A stretch of DNA of 64,000 nucleotides from CAILUG01 sp903844415 (GCA_947477655.1 CANJTS010000005.1:197324-261323); one strand, 5' to 3'; positions 54,004 through 63,911 are shown, counted from the stretch's first letter. Program-made: numbers and translations. Notes: generated by a model not told the origin, from the sequence alone.

Positions 54004-54795
54004 TCAACAACTTTGGCCAGTGGGCTCCAGTGACAATACGAAAATGAGCGGTGTTGCACCGAGACTTTTAATAACTCCTTTCACCTGTACTTTGGAGCCT
54101 GTTATTGCTTTCAGTGTAGATGTGTTGGGAAGAAATTCCAGATTGCTAAGACTGTAGGACAAATCTCCCAAAGGCATCTCAGCAGATTTTTGCAATTCTC
54201 TAATGTCTGTCACATCAGCTTCTCGCACCCGCGCAGGCTGACTCGCGTTCTTGATTATGAGATTGTCATCCTCCTGTACTAGACAACCCACTACCCTGCC
54301 CAGAGCTGTTGAAGGCAAGGGTGCAGGGCCATCAAGGCCCACCAAAAAGGTAGTGTTGATATCCATACGAGTTAATTCTTTGTTTCCTGCTGGCAAATCG
54401 TTCTGCTGAAGAATGTAAGCCAATATATCCACGTATTGTGCTTCTTTCAAACTGCCTGGTGTAACGTCGCGTCCCTTAGGCATACGGGTTTGCATGTAAT
54501 CGAAAAGACTGGCTAGATAATCTTCACGCCATGCATCCATAAACCAAGAACTAACCAGGGGCGGTTCCAATCCTTCACCTTGCAGATTACTCAAATGGCA
54601 ATCGGAACAAAAACGCTTATAGTTATTTTTGCCCCGCATAGCTTGCGCGTCGGAGTAAACCCCGTCGAGCACAGTAACCAGCGGAGTTTCAGCACGACTG
54701 AAGTTGTAATTGCCCAGCAGCAAGAGCACGAGTAAAACGATTGGAGTCTTTCCCCTAGAATACACTTGTCCTACTGACAACAATATTTTATTCAC
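54004..54795 (-). CDS. Secreted cytochrome c with OB-like C-terminal domain
   Basis: GTG 54795 overlaps the upstream stop by 8 bases (translational coupling); an opening to 54828 is possible but buries the signal. About 263 residues: signal peptide (NFSRAE), cytochrome c domain with FCSDCH (VYSDAQAMRGKNNYKRF before it), MPKGRD as possible Met region, then a C-terminal domain of about 100 residues (VVGCLVQEDDNLIIKNASQP, SKVQVKGVIK). That C-terminal domain is shared with the upstream gene; both end in Cys and are tandem paralogues. Likely electron carriers for periplasmic oxidoreductases. Confidence 0.85.
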   Translation of the reverse strand: MNKILLSVGQVYSRGKTPIVLLVLLLLGNYNFSRAETPLVTVLDGVYSDAQAMRGKNNYKRFCSDCHLSNLQGEGLEPPLVSSWFMDAWREDYLASLFDYMQTRMPKGRDVTPGSLKEAQYVDILAYILQQNDLPAGNKELTRMDINTTFLVGLDGPAPLPSTALGRVVGCLVQEDDNLIIKNASQPARVREADVTDIRELQKSAEMPLGDLSYSLSNLEFLPNTSTLKAITGSKVQVKGVIKSLGATPLIFVLSLEPTGQSC

Positions 54796-55537
54796 AAGGT
54801 GCGCCAGTTCCTGCCAGAGACAATACATTAATGGTAGCAGTGTCGGCAGTTTGAACTTTTAACACTCCCTTAGCCTGCACTAGCTGACCGAGAAGTGTTT
54901 CTTGTGCGAGTTTATTTGTATTAAGTAGTATGTATTGTCCAGTTGTGCGTGGCACTGCCGCAGCTTGCGCCAACTCTTCAGTGGTGGTTTCGTCAGCCGT
55001 ACGAACTCTGATCAAGCTAGAGCTTTGCACTAGTTGCACACTGTCCCCAGCTATTTGCAAACACCCAATAACTTTAACCAAGGCACTAGCAGGTAATGGT
55101 TGTGGACCATTGGAACCAACCAACAATATTTCGCTCAACCCGTCTACTGCTAAATTAGAATTGCCAACAGGAAAACCATTTTCTTGTAAAAGAAAAGCGA
55201 CTGTTTCGAGATAAGAGGCCGCGGGTAAATTACCCGCATCATCTGCAGGCATATTAGCGCTGATAAAATCGTGTAGAAAACTCAGTGGTGCTTCACGCCA
55301 GCGATCAACAAAATCAGGGCCAAACAACGGCAGGGCGTCAGGTTCGCCGCCCTCGTGGCAATCGGCACAGATGGTATTGTAGTGATTGGCACCACGCTGC
55401 GCCTGAGACTTGCTGTACACACCATCAAGAACGGTTTGCGCCTGCACAAGAGCACTTAGAGCAAACAACAAAAATAAGGGGAGACAGAAACTGCACGTAC
55501 GAAATTTCATAAGTAATAGACTACTTTTGCTGAGCAT
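54788..55537 (-). CDS. Secreted cytochrome c with OB-like C-terminal domain (paralogue)
   Basis: 249 residues (ATG 55510 is an alternative start with a shorter leader). Signal peptide ends VQAQ; haem site ICADCHEGGE; Met candidate in ANMPADDAG; C-terminal domain KVIGCLQIAGDSVQLVQSSS, QLVQAKGVLK, final Cys. Domain order and sequence match the downstream gene, so this is a tandem duplication. First of two overlapping genes in the minus-strand run. Confidence 0.87.
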   Translation of the reverse strand: MLSKSSLLLMKFRTCSFCLPLFLLFALSALVQAQTVLDGVYSKSQAQRGANHYNTICADCHEGGEPDALPLFGPDFVDRWREAPLSFLHDFISANMPADDAGNLPAASYLETVAFLLQENGFPVGNSNLAVDGLSEILLVGSNGPQPLPASALVKVIGCLQIAGDSVQLVQSSSLIRVRTADETTTEELAQAAAVPRTTGQYILLNTNKLAQETLLGQLVQAKGVLKVQTADTATINVLSLAGTGAPCE

Positions 55538-55664
55538 TGGGGTTCTTCATTAGTATGAAAATATTACCAGTGCTAGGGGGTCGTTAAAACAAGTGGCTGA
55601 TAAAGGAAGTGGCTGTTACTGCGGTTGTTAATCTGTGCAACCGCAGAGCAATTTGCTATTAAAA

Positions 55665-57200
55665 TTATTTTTGGGCGACTCGACCACCAATGGTGCCGGC
55701 CAGTCTTTCCAGCGGCAGCCCACGTTCGGTCATCAGTTTTTCGACTAGTACTACGGCTTCAGCATTATAAATAGCTGATTCCATTCCGGTTTGAAAGCCA
55801 TCGGCCCAATCCAGAACTGTGTTGCCCGCTAAAGTACCTTCACCCTGAAACTGACCTTTACGATTACTGTGCGACGTGAGATCGGCACCGTTATCGACCA
55901 ACACCTGAATTGCCTGGACAAAGTTTTTATGAGCAGCACCATGAATAGCCTGTACCAAATCTTCATTTCTAGCGTTAATGTCGATGCCGGCATCAATCAA
56001 AATTTTCATGGCTTCGAGCGACTCTTCAACACTACCAACGTCTTTCATGAATCCCTTTGTGTATCCTACTCCAGCTAAACCCATCAGCGCAGTAGTACCG
56101 TCGGTGGTGGCGATCAAAGGATCAGCTCCATGCGCCAGCAGCAACTTCATCACTTTTAAATCACCACACACGGCTGCGCGTAGAAAAGCGGTACCACCAG
56201 CTTCTGACAACCATGTGGAACGGATGGAATTATGGACTTCTGTGTCAGCATTCAAACGTGCGTTAACATTGGCACCCTTGGCAAGCAGTTGCTCAATCAC
56301 ACCGTACATACCGTCCATATCAATCACTGGGTTAGGCATGGTGCCTTTTTCCAGTGAACGCATCTTGACAGCCATGTAGAGCGGATTCCAACCTTTGTCA
56401 TTGGCCAGACTTACATCAGCACCGTTGTCTATTAATAAGTTGGCTATTGCAACATCAGCATTTTGTACCGCAGTTAGCAGTGCCGTATGACCGCCTGCTG
56501 ATTGCTGATTGACCAAAGCCTTTGCCGAGAGAAGTACTTTTACCGTGTCGAGGCCACCTTCACGCGTAGCTAACATCAGGGCAGTAAGTCCGCCTTCCGG
56601 TGTTGCCGGCCCACGTCGACCTTCAGCGATAGTAGTACGCGTTCGAGCATTAAGTTTAGCGCCACGTTCAACCAGTAGCTGCACCACACCCGCATGATTT
56701 TGTTCAGATGCCCATAATAAGGCAGTTGCACCGCGGTAAGTATCTACGGCGTCAAGCTCGGCACCGGCATCCAGTAGAACTTTTACACTTTCAACATCGC
56801 CAGCACGAGCCGCCAGCATCAACGGAGTTTCACCACTTTGTAACACAGTTGCTTTGGCGTCACTGCCAGCCTCAAGCAAAAGTAAAATCATTGCAGAATT
56901 ACCGTTGCCTGCAGCCAGTGCAATTGGCGTTGCTCCCAGTCTTGAAGCTGCCTCAACATCTGCTCCTGCATCGATCAGAGCACGAGCGATTTCTAAATTG
57001 TCCCAGTACACAGCCCAATGCAGGGCAGTGCTGCCATCAGTTTGCGCTTCAAGTACATCTGCTTTTTCATTTAGGTAAAGTGCTACCGCAGCAAAGTCGC
57101 GTTTTTCAGCAGCATCCGCCACAACACTTGCAGCAAAAGTCGAATAACTGATCACAGGCAGCAGCAGGGCCAGGGCTATACTCAGGGTTGTCTTGTGCAT
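55665..57200 (-). CDS. Exported ankyrin-repeat protein
   Basis: ATG 57200 has aagga 8 bases upstream, giving 511 residues with a signal peptide (STFAAS). About eleven ankyrin repeats occupy residues 40-465 (DGSTALHWAVYWDNLEIARA, GATPIALAAGNGNSAMILLL, GHTALLTAVQNADVAIANLL, and so on). Extra loops interrupt repeats near 180 and 300. Ankyrin domains bind other proteins; in this neighbourhood it could assemble or tether periplasmic oxidoreductases. Location downstream of DUF1552 on the same strand is recurrent in other bacteria to my recollection, without a known function. Confidence 0.9.
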   Translation of the reverse strand: MHKTTLSIALALLLPVISYSTFAASVVADAAEKRDFAAVALYLNEKADVLEAQTDGSTALHWAVYWDNLEIARALIDAGADVEAASRLGATPIALAAGNGNSAMILLLLEAGSDAKATVLQSGETPLMLAARAGDVESVKVLLDAGAELDAVDTYRGATALLWASEQNHAGVVQLLVERGAKLNARTRTTIAEGRRGPATPEGGLTALMLATREGGLDTVKVLLSAKALVNQQSAGGHTALLTAVQNADVAIANLLIDNGADVSLANDKGWNPLYMAVKMRSLEKGTMPNPVIDMDGMYGVIEQLLAKGANVNARLNADTEVHNSIRSTWLSEAGGTAFLRAAVCGDLKVMKLLLAHGADPLIATTDGTTALMGLAGVGYTKGFMKDVGSVEESLEAMKILIDAGIDINARNEDLVQAIHGAAHKNFVQAIQVLVDNGADLTSHSNRKGQFQGEGTLAGNTVLDWADGFQTGMESAIYNAEAVVLVEKLMTERGLPLERLAGTIGGRVAQK

Positions 57201-57253
57201 GACTTGATCCTTATTTCCTAAACTCAAAAAATTCTTAACATAAACAGACTGAT

Positions 57254-58612
57254 TTAGCCGATTGACAAAGAAGTAGCACGTGTACTGTCACCAATACTTT
57301 CGTTATCAATGCCATACATATGCAAAATTGACAGCAAGAAATTGGACGTTGGACCAGTGTCGATAAGGTTTAACTTGCTTGGATTGTGCCTGCCGGCTGC
57401 GCCACCAACCAACAACTGACCTACATTTACATGGCTGTGCTGATTAGCATTGCCCATGTTGCTGGTCCACAAGGCCAGGGTGTTTTCAAATAGATTACTC
57501 TCACCATCAGGCGAATTTTTCAATTGCTCTAGGAAGGCTGCAAATGTTTGCATGTGATAACGATTGATTTTGGCCCAATCTTCGCGGCGTTTGGGATCTT
57601 CACCATGGTGCGAAGACGAATGGTTGGCCGTAGTCACACCAGACTCAGGGTAAGTAGTACCACTTTCATCACGGCAAAACATTAACGCAGAAACACGAGT
57701 AATATCTGCTTGGAAAGCCAATACCTGCATGTCCCACATAAGTTTGATGTGTTCATGTATGGATTGGGGCGGACCAAAAGGCAACGCAATATCGGGAGCA
57801 CTACTGGAGCGTCCAGCAGCAATCTGCAATCGGCGCTCTACTTCACGTACATTTTCCAGATAGTCATCCAATCGTACACGATCATTACCCGGCAAGGTCT
57901 TTTTCAAGCCGGCCACTTTGTTAGTTACAGCATCTAGCACGCTGGCATTGGCCAAACGACGTGACTGCCTTTCTTCAGGGGTAGCACCATCACCAAACAA
58001 ACGTTCAAATACCACCAGTGGATTTACTTCGTGTGGTAATGGTTTGTTGGGTGCTGACCAAGAAATAGAATTCGAATAAGCGCAGCTGTAACCCCAACCA
58101 CATACACCAGTATTGGAACCCGGATCTTCTATGCCCAATTGAATGGACGGCAATAAAGTTTCCTGCCCGTATTTTTGAGCAATATATTGATCGACACTGA
58201 TGCCACACTGTATATCAGGGCCGCCGGTTTTTCTGGGCGACGCACCTGTCATGGAAGCTGCGGCACGTGCATGATCACCTCCACTGGTACCTTGCGGAGG
58301 CATAGAAGAAGTAGCATCCAAACCTGCACAGATGGTTAACTTATCCTGAAAAGGTGCTAGCGGTGCATGTACAAAACCCAACCCAATATTACGACCTTCC
58401 GTTGGAGCAATATCTGGACGACCATCTGCCCAGTAAGTTGGAGACCAACCGTGGGAAGAAAAAATACCGACAAAGCGTGGTACTGGATTAGCGGCAGTTT
58501 GTGCCAATGCAGTGTGTGCAGGGACCATTGAGTCCAGAAATGGCAGAGCAATTGTGGCTCCTACTCCGCGTAACACAGTGCGTCTGGATAAGTATTTTTT
58601 GGTTATAAACAA
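57254..58612 (-). CDS. DUF1552 protein, Tat-exported
   Basis: TTG 58612 has ggag 7 bases upstream; TTG 58618 is too close to that site. About 452 residues. Twin-arginine signal SRRTVLRGVGATIALPFLD. The mature part matches DUF1552 proteins, an alkaline-phosphatase-like family of Planctomycetes and Proteobacteria: GIFSSHGWSPTYW, GDHARAAASMTGASP, SVDQYIAQKYG and NLFENTLALWTSNMG. No enzymatic activity is established. It follows the DUF1592 gene, its usual partner. Confidence 0.9.
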   Translation of the reverse strand: MFITKKYLSRRTVLRGVGATIALPFLDSMVPAHTALAQTAANPVPRFVGIFSSHGWSPTYWADGRPDIAPTEGRNIGLGFVHAPLAPFQDKLTICAGLDATSSMPPQGTSGGDHARAAASMTGASPRKTGGPDIQCGISVDQYIAQKYGQETLLPSIQLGIEDPGSNTGVCGWGYSCAYSNSISWSAPNKPLPHEVNPLVVFERLFGDGATPEERQSRRLANASVLDAVTNKVAGLKKTLPGNDRVRLDDYLENVREVERRLQIAAGRSSSAPDIALPFGPPQSIHEHIKLMWDMQVLAFQADITRVSALMFCRDESGTTYPESGVTTANHSSSHHGEDPKRREDWAKINRYHMQTFAAFLEQLKNSPDGESNLFENTLALWTSNMGNANQHSHVNVGQLLVGGAAGRHNPSKLNLIDTGPTSNFLLSILHMYGIDNESIGDSTRATSLSIG

Positions 58613-58686
58613 GGGCAATCTCCACTTACTGTTAGTCTTGTTAATTTTTGTATCGGTTAATTATTGGGCACTATCATTATTTAAAT

Positions 58687-58722
58687 TTATTGAGCAACCT
58701 ATTGAGCAACCTATTGAGCAAC
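58687..58722. repeat. 12-bp tandem repeat (3 copies) spanning a stop codon
   Basis: On the minus strand gttgctcaatag is repeated three times (last copy ends taa). The first copy encodes the end of the DUF1592 protein (V-A-Q, stop at 58711); the other two carry stops in the same frame, since 12 is a multiple of 3. The structure parallels the array at 49425-49494. Confidence 0.95.
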
Positions 58723-61119
58723 GGCAATACTATCAGCGACCCGTTGATTCATCTGGAACGGCTGACTTTCCACCACACCCATCACCAAATCCGAAAACTT
58801 ATAATTGTCAGCGGCAGCACCACGCATGATATTACGCACCACTGGCATATCGTAATACTCCACACCTCTACCTAGACCATAGGTGAGCAAGCGCTCTGTC
58901 ATGGTTTGTACAAATTGCGGGGAGTAATGCAACAAGGCTGTTCGTAATTCGGAAGGGCCATTAAATTCCTGACCATCCACCAGCTGGCCCGAAACATCTA
59001 GTTGCTGACCAAATTCAGTAGTACGGTAACGACCGATACGATCAAAGCTGTCGAGTGCAAAGCCAATCGGATCCATCATCTGGTGGCACGACATACAAGC
59101 AGGATTATTCCGATGTTGTTCCATACGAGCACGCATGGTTTGCGGGCCACTGCCTGGCTGATCACTGGCTTCCAGCGCGGGCACATTGGGGGGGGGATCG
59201 GGGGGTTGTACACCAAGTAGATTGATCATTACCCATTTGCCTCGCAACACAGGGGAAGTGCGGTCAGCTACAGCACTAACAGTCAACACACTGCCTTTAC
59301 CAAGCAAGCCTCTGCGCATGTCAAATTCTGGACCAAGCTCAACCCGGCGGAACTGACTACCGTAAATGTTAGGAATGCCGTAATGTTTAGCCAGACGTTC
59401 GTTGACGAATGTGTAAGAAGCATCCAGTAAATCAATCACGCTGCGATCCTCGCGCATGACGCTTTCAAATAACATTTCGGTTTCGATGCGAAAGGCCTGA
59501 CGCAAATTATCATCAAAATCAGGGAATAAATCTGCTACCGGCGAAGCGGACTGCAAATTACGCAACTGCAACCATTGTCCAGCAAAATTACTGACCATTG
59601 CGTACGAACGTGAATCAGCAAGCATTCGATCTACTTGTTCTTGCAAGGTGCCATCTGTGCGCAGAGTACCAGCATTGGCAATATTCAGCAGTTCCTCATC
59701 GGGGGGACTGCTCCACAAGAAAAAGGACAAACGTGAAGCCAGCTCAAGATCGCTGACAGCGTAAAACTCACCACTGCCAAGCGCTTCAACTGGTACAGCT
59801 TCGGAACGGTAGATAAACTCTGGATCAGCAAGAATAAATTGGAGAGCGCGCTCGATGCCTGTTTCAAAATCACCTTCAGTCCGCCCTTCTGCAAAGAAGT
59901 TAAGCAATAAAGCTTCATCATCAGCATTTACAGGACGCCGGTAGGCTTTGGCTGCAAGGGCAGTCAGAATTTCAGTAGCGCAAGCTACTTCCAAGTCGAC
60001 AGAGGCTGGTTTGCAGGTAAAAATTTTGTCACGACTTTCAGTTTGTTCAGGTCTTATACCATCGAAAGGGCCGGTAATTGCCATAGCATTTACATGTACT
60101 GCGGCAGAAAAACCTACCACGTCCTGAGTCAAGGTTGTACGTTCAAAATGGCGGTTAAAATCGTTGCTGGGCATGTGCGTGCGTGACACAAAGGCCAAAC
60201 CAACTTCGCGCGTTCCGGCTTTGACAGGAACCCTGACGACAAATCTTTCATCGGTCATATTGCGGGGATTTTCGTCTGCCACATTCCAAACCTTGATTAA
60301 TTCACCGTCAATAGTCAGCTCCAGTTGTTCACCTTCGCCATCACCAAACATACCACCTGCGTTGGAGCGTACGGGTGTCCAGTTGAAAACATATTCACCG
60401 TCGGCAGGAAAAAAATGTTCCACCAACAAACCACCACGCGATCCAAAAGGTAAACCCTCTTCGTGCCGCATTTGTGAATAATCGGGAGGGGCATGGTATT
60501 CCTTGCTAGAGGTTTCCATTTCATGCCCCAAGGCCATGCGGCTGATCGAGGCAGCTGCAGCAACATAAGCTTCTATCAAAGCAGGTGACGAACCTAGCGA
60601 ACCGGCCATGTTGTCAAAACCATAACTGGTGTCATCGACTGGCAATAAAGTAGCGGGGTTAATTTTTAGCGCCAATAAAGCGCTAATCGCATTGGCATAT
60701 TCCTGCCGGTTCATACGGTGAATGCCAGGCGCCATCAGCACTGGATCTGCTTGCCATGCGGCATCCAACTTGGTGACAAGACCCGTGACCAACTTTGCAT
60801 GTTCTGCGGCTGTGGGACGCGGTTTTCCTGGCGGAGGCATAACACCAGCACTCAATTTACGAATTATTTTTTCGCCGGTCTGAGCCTGTTCTGCGATTGC
60901 GGAAAAGTCGAAGGTTTCCAGATCGAGGCCACCGCTGAAATCATCAAAGTTGTGACATTCGGTACAATAAGTTTTTACCAAACCCTGCAGCTCTTGATCT
61001 GTAGCAACAGCGGTTTGGGCCACAACGGGAACACCTGCCTGAAGGGCAACGAATCCTAAACCGAAGAAAAAAGTCGTACGAAAATTGGTAGATCGAAGGT
61101 GTGCTTGTTTAATCTGCAT
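58711..61119 (-). CDS. DUF1592/DUF1588 multidomain cytochrome-like protein
   Basis: 802 residues with signal peptide (VPVVAQTAVA). N-terminal haem site CTECH (YCTECHNFDDFSGGLDLETF); DUF1587 near 115 (MNRQEYANAISALLALKINP); a beta module; DUF1595 near 375; DUF1592 near 465 (LASRLSFFLWSSPPDEELLN); DUF1588 near 635 with CMSCHQMMDPIGFALDSFD; DUF1585 near 730. The combination is the Planctomycetes-type multidomain cytochrome that pairs with DUF1552. Substrate and reaction are unknown. The stop codon lies in a 12-bp tandem array. Confidence 0.93.
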   Translation of the reverse strand: MQIKQAHLRSTNFRTTFFFGLGFVALQAGVPVVAQTAVATDQELQGLVKTYCTECHNFDDFSGGLDLETFDFSAIAEQAQTGEKIIRKLSAGVMPPPGKPRPTAAEHAKLVTGLVTKLDAAWQADPVLMAPGIHRMNRQEYANAISALLALKINPATLLPVDDTSYGFDNMAGSLGSSPALIEAYVAAAASISRMALGHEMETSSKEYHAPPDYSQMRHEEGLPFGSRGGLLVEHFFPADGEYVFNWTPVRSNAGGMFGDGEGEQLELTIDGELIKVWNVADENPRNMTDERFVVRVPVKAGTREVGLAFVSRTHMPSNDFNRHFERTTLTQDVVGFSAAVHVNAMAITGPFDGIRPEQTESRDKIFTCKPASVDLEVACATEILTALAAKAYRRPVNADDEALLLNFFAEGRTEGDFETGIERALQFILADPEFIYRSEAVPVEALGSGEFYAVSDLELASRLSFFLWSSPPDEELLNIANAGTLRTDGTLQEQVDRMLADSRSYAMVSNFAGQWLQLRNLQSASPVADLFPDFDDNLRQAFRIETEMLFESVMREDRSVIDLLDASYTFVNERLAKHYGIPNIYGSQFRRVELGPEFDMRRGLLGKGSVLTVSAVADRTSPVLRGKWVMINLLGVQPPDPPPNVPALEASDQPGSGPQTMRARMEQHRNNPACMSCHQMMDPIGFALDSFDRIGRYRTTEFGQQLDVSGQLVDGQEFNGPSELRTALLHYSPQFVQTMTERLLTYGLGRGVEYYDMPVVRNIMRGAAADNYKFSDLVMGVVESQPFQMNQRVADSIAVAQ

Positions 61120-61305
61120 GGTACTGCTTTACCCCTTACTGCAGGTTGAAATCATTCATGGTCAGCGGTTAAAAATGGAGGATTAGCGTCGCTAAAAACC
61201 ACCCATGTTTATGCTTCTGCATCTAATCAAATTAAAAAGGAAGAAAAAAGAAAACCACCTATATTAGAAGGAATAAATAAGAAAAAACGAACACTTGAAA
61301 CAAGC

Positions 61306-63027
61306 TCAGTTGGTACGAATTTGCCAGTTTTCGACCAGATGTTGCGCCGTACGCCAAGCCAGAGCCTGCAAGGTTTGGGTTGGATTGCGCGCGCCCGCCG
61401 ACCCCATCACAGAACCGCCGATTATCCCCAAGTTAGGGATGTCGTGCACAAATCCGAAAGCATCGACAACGCTAGTATCTGGGCTCAGCCCCATTCGAGT
61501 ACCGCCGTGCGCGTGAGTCGATAAGGCCGGGCCAGAGCCGCCTTGCCCGCCACTGACTTCTACCGCACCTGCCGCCCGAAACCATTCAACCATCTTGCCC
61601 GCGGCATGGGCTGCTGCAAGCGGTTCATTTTGTTTGGGACCTGAAGTAATCCGCAGTACCGGGTCGCCAAAGGGATCGGTTATAAAAGGATCTAGATCAG
61701 CGTAGGTGTTGGTATAAGGTAGTGTGTTGGTTTGCACATAGGCCGAAGCCCAGCGGCCAGCATTTTCGCGAATGAAACTTTTCCATTCACTGCCCCAACG
61801 TTTGCCGACCCTACCATATGTATTCATGCCGGCGGCACCAATCGGATGCTTTTCGGTATAGGCATGCAAACTGGCACCACCGATAAATCCCAAACCGGTA
61901 TGATCAAAATTGTCATCTGCCCAGTCATCCACCATCACACCTTGGGCAATGGCGCCGTACCAGATATTAAGATCAAAGGGGAATAACGCAGACACCCCAA
62001 CTCCAGCCTGGGCATCCCAGTGGCCAAAATAATGCTGCCCAAGCTGACCACGATTATTTCCCAAACCGGCTGGGTGTTGCGCTGAACGCGACAACAGCAA
62101 CATTCTAATGTTTTCGTAGGTGTAACAGCCGAGCAACACTGCCTGTGCGGGTTGAAAAAACTCTTCACCGTTGCGAATATAACTTACGCCAGTAACCTTA
62201 CCTGTGTTGTCGCACTCAATTCTGCGTACAGTAGCGTTATCAACCACAGTCAAATTGCCAGTAGCCTGAGCCTTAGGAATGGTGGTGACATCAGTGGAAC
62301 TTTTGGCGCGGATATGACAACCGCCACGATCACAATAGCCGTGAAAAGCACAACCGGGTCGACCGTCGTAAGCTTGCGAGTTTATCGCCGCCGGGCCTCG
62401 ATAGGGATGAAAACCAATAGCCTTTGCAGAGCTCGACATCAGGTCAAGATAATCGCAGGATCGCAGTGGGGGCATAGGGTATTCGCGCTGGCGTGAGCCT
62501 TCAAAAATATTACCCAGGGGATCTATCTGGCCCTGAATATTGCCTGCTTTGCCGCTGACACCTACTTCGTACTCGATATTGTCGTAGAACGGTTCCAGAT
62601 CAGCGTAAGACAAAGGCCAGTCTTCAACCGTACTGCCTGCTGGCAAATAATCTGCACCATAACGCGCAATGGTGGAACTGCGAATTTGGAAATCCCAAGG
62701 ATTTAGTCGCCAACTCTGGGCATGGTAGTGAATAGAAGTGCCACCCACCGCGTTCATCATCGGATGGCGTGCGCCCTGGCGCGCTACTTGCTCTGGGGTA
62801 TTACGAAAACTTGGAATTTCTTTGCTTACCTTATTGCCCGTTGTGACAAGCGACCTAACGTTGTTATGGATTTCGTCAGCTTTGTAGTCCTGAGTAGGAT
62901 TCATCCAGGTGCCAGCTTCTAGTCCGATGACATGCAGTCCAGCACGGGTAAGAGGCAACACAGCCACACCACCAGCAGCACCGAGTCCAACCACCACTAC
63001 ATCAGTTTCAGGCAGATTAGTGGCCAT
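61306..63027 (-). CDS. GMC-family FAD oxidoreductase
   Basis: ATG 63027 has ggag about 9 bases upstream; a frame to 63126 would lie in the preceding gene. 573 residues: FAD-binding VVVVGLGAAGGVAV at the N-terminus, GGTSIHYHAQSWRLNPWDF, the NADH-less GMC cysteine-rich segment GCAFHGYCDRGGCHIRAKSS, and the catalytic end HAHGGTRMGLSPDTSVVD with SAGARNPTQTLQAL. The small subunit gene overlaps its start by 11 bases. The pair resembles membrane-linked gluconate/2-keto dehydrogenases that reduce a cytochrome c. The cysteine cluster may hold an Fe-S site or disulfide. Substrate is unknown. Confidence 0.93.
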   Translation of the reverse strand: MATNLPETDVVVVGLGAAGGVAVLPLTRAGLHVIGLEAGTWMNPTQDYKADEIHNNVRSLVTTGNKVSKEIPSFRNTPEQVARQGARHPMMNAVGGTSIHYHAQSWRLNPWDFQIRSSTIARYGADYLPAGSTVEDWPLSYADLEPFYDNIEYEVGVSGKAGNIQGQIDPLGNIFEGSRQREYPMPPLRSCDYLDLMSSSAKAIGFHPYRGPAAINSQAYDGRPGCAFHGYCDRGGCHIRAKSSTDVTTIPKAQATGNLTVVDNATVRRIECDNTGKVTGVSYIRNGEEFFQPAQAVLLGCYTYENIRMLLLSRSAQHPAGLGNNRGQLGQHYFGHWDAQAGVGVSALFPFDLNIWYGAIAQGVMVDDWADDNFDHTGLGFIGGASLHAYTEKHPIGAAGMNTYGRVGKRWGSEWKSFIRENAGRWASAYVQTNTLPYTNTYADLDPFITDPFGDPVLRITSGPKQNEPLAAAHAAGKMVEWFRAAGAVEVSGGQGGSGPALSTHAHGGTRMGLSPDTSVVDAFGFVHDIPNLGIIGGSVMGSAGARNPTQTLQALAWRTAQHLVENWQIRTN

Positions 63028-63691
63028 CGTGTGCTTCTCCGTAGGCAGAGGTATGCAATGCGGGCAAACGTCCCCCCATCTTTTGCATGTCTGTGGAACT
63101 ACCCAACACGGCACCCGGATAACCAATTAAATCCCAGCCGGCATAATTAGCGTTACCGCCGTAATAAGGATCGCTGAACATACCTTCGAGAGTCAGTCGG
63201 TAGAGGCGATTAAAAAGGGCTTGGGCGGTGGTGAAAGTTTCAAGCGTACCTGCTTCCATTGAAACCAGCAGTTCGTCTTGATCTGGTGCAGACAGCTGAG
63301 TAAAAGTTTGACCGAAACGCGCACTCGCCACACCATCTAACTGTTGTAAACCTTCGGTAATCAAGGTGATATCACCTTGATTCCATTCCATGAGACTGCG
63401 GTTGATATAACGGGCCACGCCAGCATCGCCAGCACTAGGGCCACTAGCATCAGTAGGAATAATACGATTGATAAAGGCAATGAGGATGCTTTCTGTCTGC
63501 TCATCTAGAACTGTAGGAACTACGGCAACTTGCGCAATAGGAGGTGCACAGGACGCGGTAACCAAAGGCAACATACCGACAGACCCTGCCGCAAGACCGC
63601 TGTGTAATATCTCACGTCGACTGAATTTTGCCTGCCCAGTACTAGCAATCAGATCGCCATCAGGCTGCCAATTTTTATTATTGTTTGTCAC
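63017..63691 (-). CDS. Gluconate 2-dehydrogenase subunit 3-family protein
   Basis: 224 residues from GTG 63691 (gagga 4-8 bases before). A twin-arginine leader (SRREILHSGLAAGSVGML) ends in a lipobox-like LVTASC. The mature domain has the subunit-3 pattern: FINRIIPTDASGPSAGDAGV, FNRLYRLTLEGMFSDPYYGG, and YAGWDLIGYPG near the end. It exports the GMC subunit as a Tat co-passenger in known complexes. It overlaps the GMC gene by 11 bases. Confidence 0.92.
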   Translation of the reverse strand: MTNNNKNWQPDGDLIASTGQAKFSRREILHSGLAAGSVGMLPLVTASCAPPIAQVAVVPTVLDEQTESILIAFINRIIPTDASGPSAGDAGVARYINRSLMEWNQGDITLITEGLQQLDGVASARFGQTFTQLSAPDQDELLVSMEAGTLETFTTAQALFNRLYRLTLEGMFSDPYYGGNANYAGWDLIGYPGAVLGSSTDMQKMGGRLPALHTSAYGEAHDGH

Positions 63692-63911
63692 TGTTTCCTC
63701 GCACCCAGAACCTGGGAGTTACTAACGCTACGGTGTGTTTTTACCATCATCAAAGACTAATGCCAATCTACGATTTACCATCGACCCTGCCAACAGGCTA
63801 AACAGCTGTAATCACTCGACGCTTTGTAGGGTATTCTTGCTGCTTACAAGCAGAAACTTTGGAGTAACCCAGTTTGAAAATTGTAAATTCCAATCCTGCA
63901 TTGGGTCGCGG
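63692..63911. other. Intergenic region and possible start of the next gene
   Basis: No gene is complete. A ggag at 63861 precedes a TTG at 63874 that opens 21 codons (LKIVNSNPALGRGGRLAQEH, then Ala) and stops at 63939 inside the terminal repeat. The region may be the 5' end of a following plus-strand gene or a false start. Confidence 0.35.

Noticed and set aside
58648..58875. 75-residue plus-strand frame with a repeated S-N-L-L word
   Set aside because: It is the reverse of the 12-bp stop-codon repeat and of the DUF1592 coding sequence; the protein-like repeat is an artefact of the DNA repeat.
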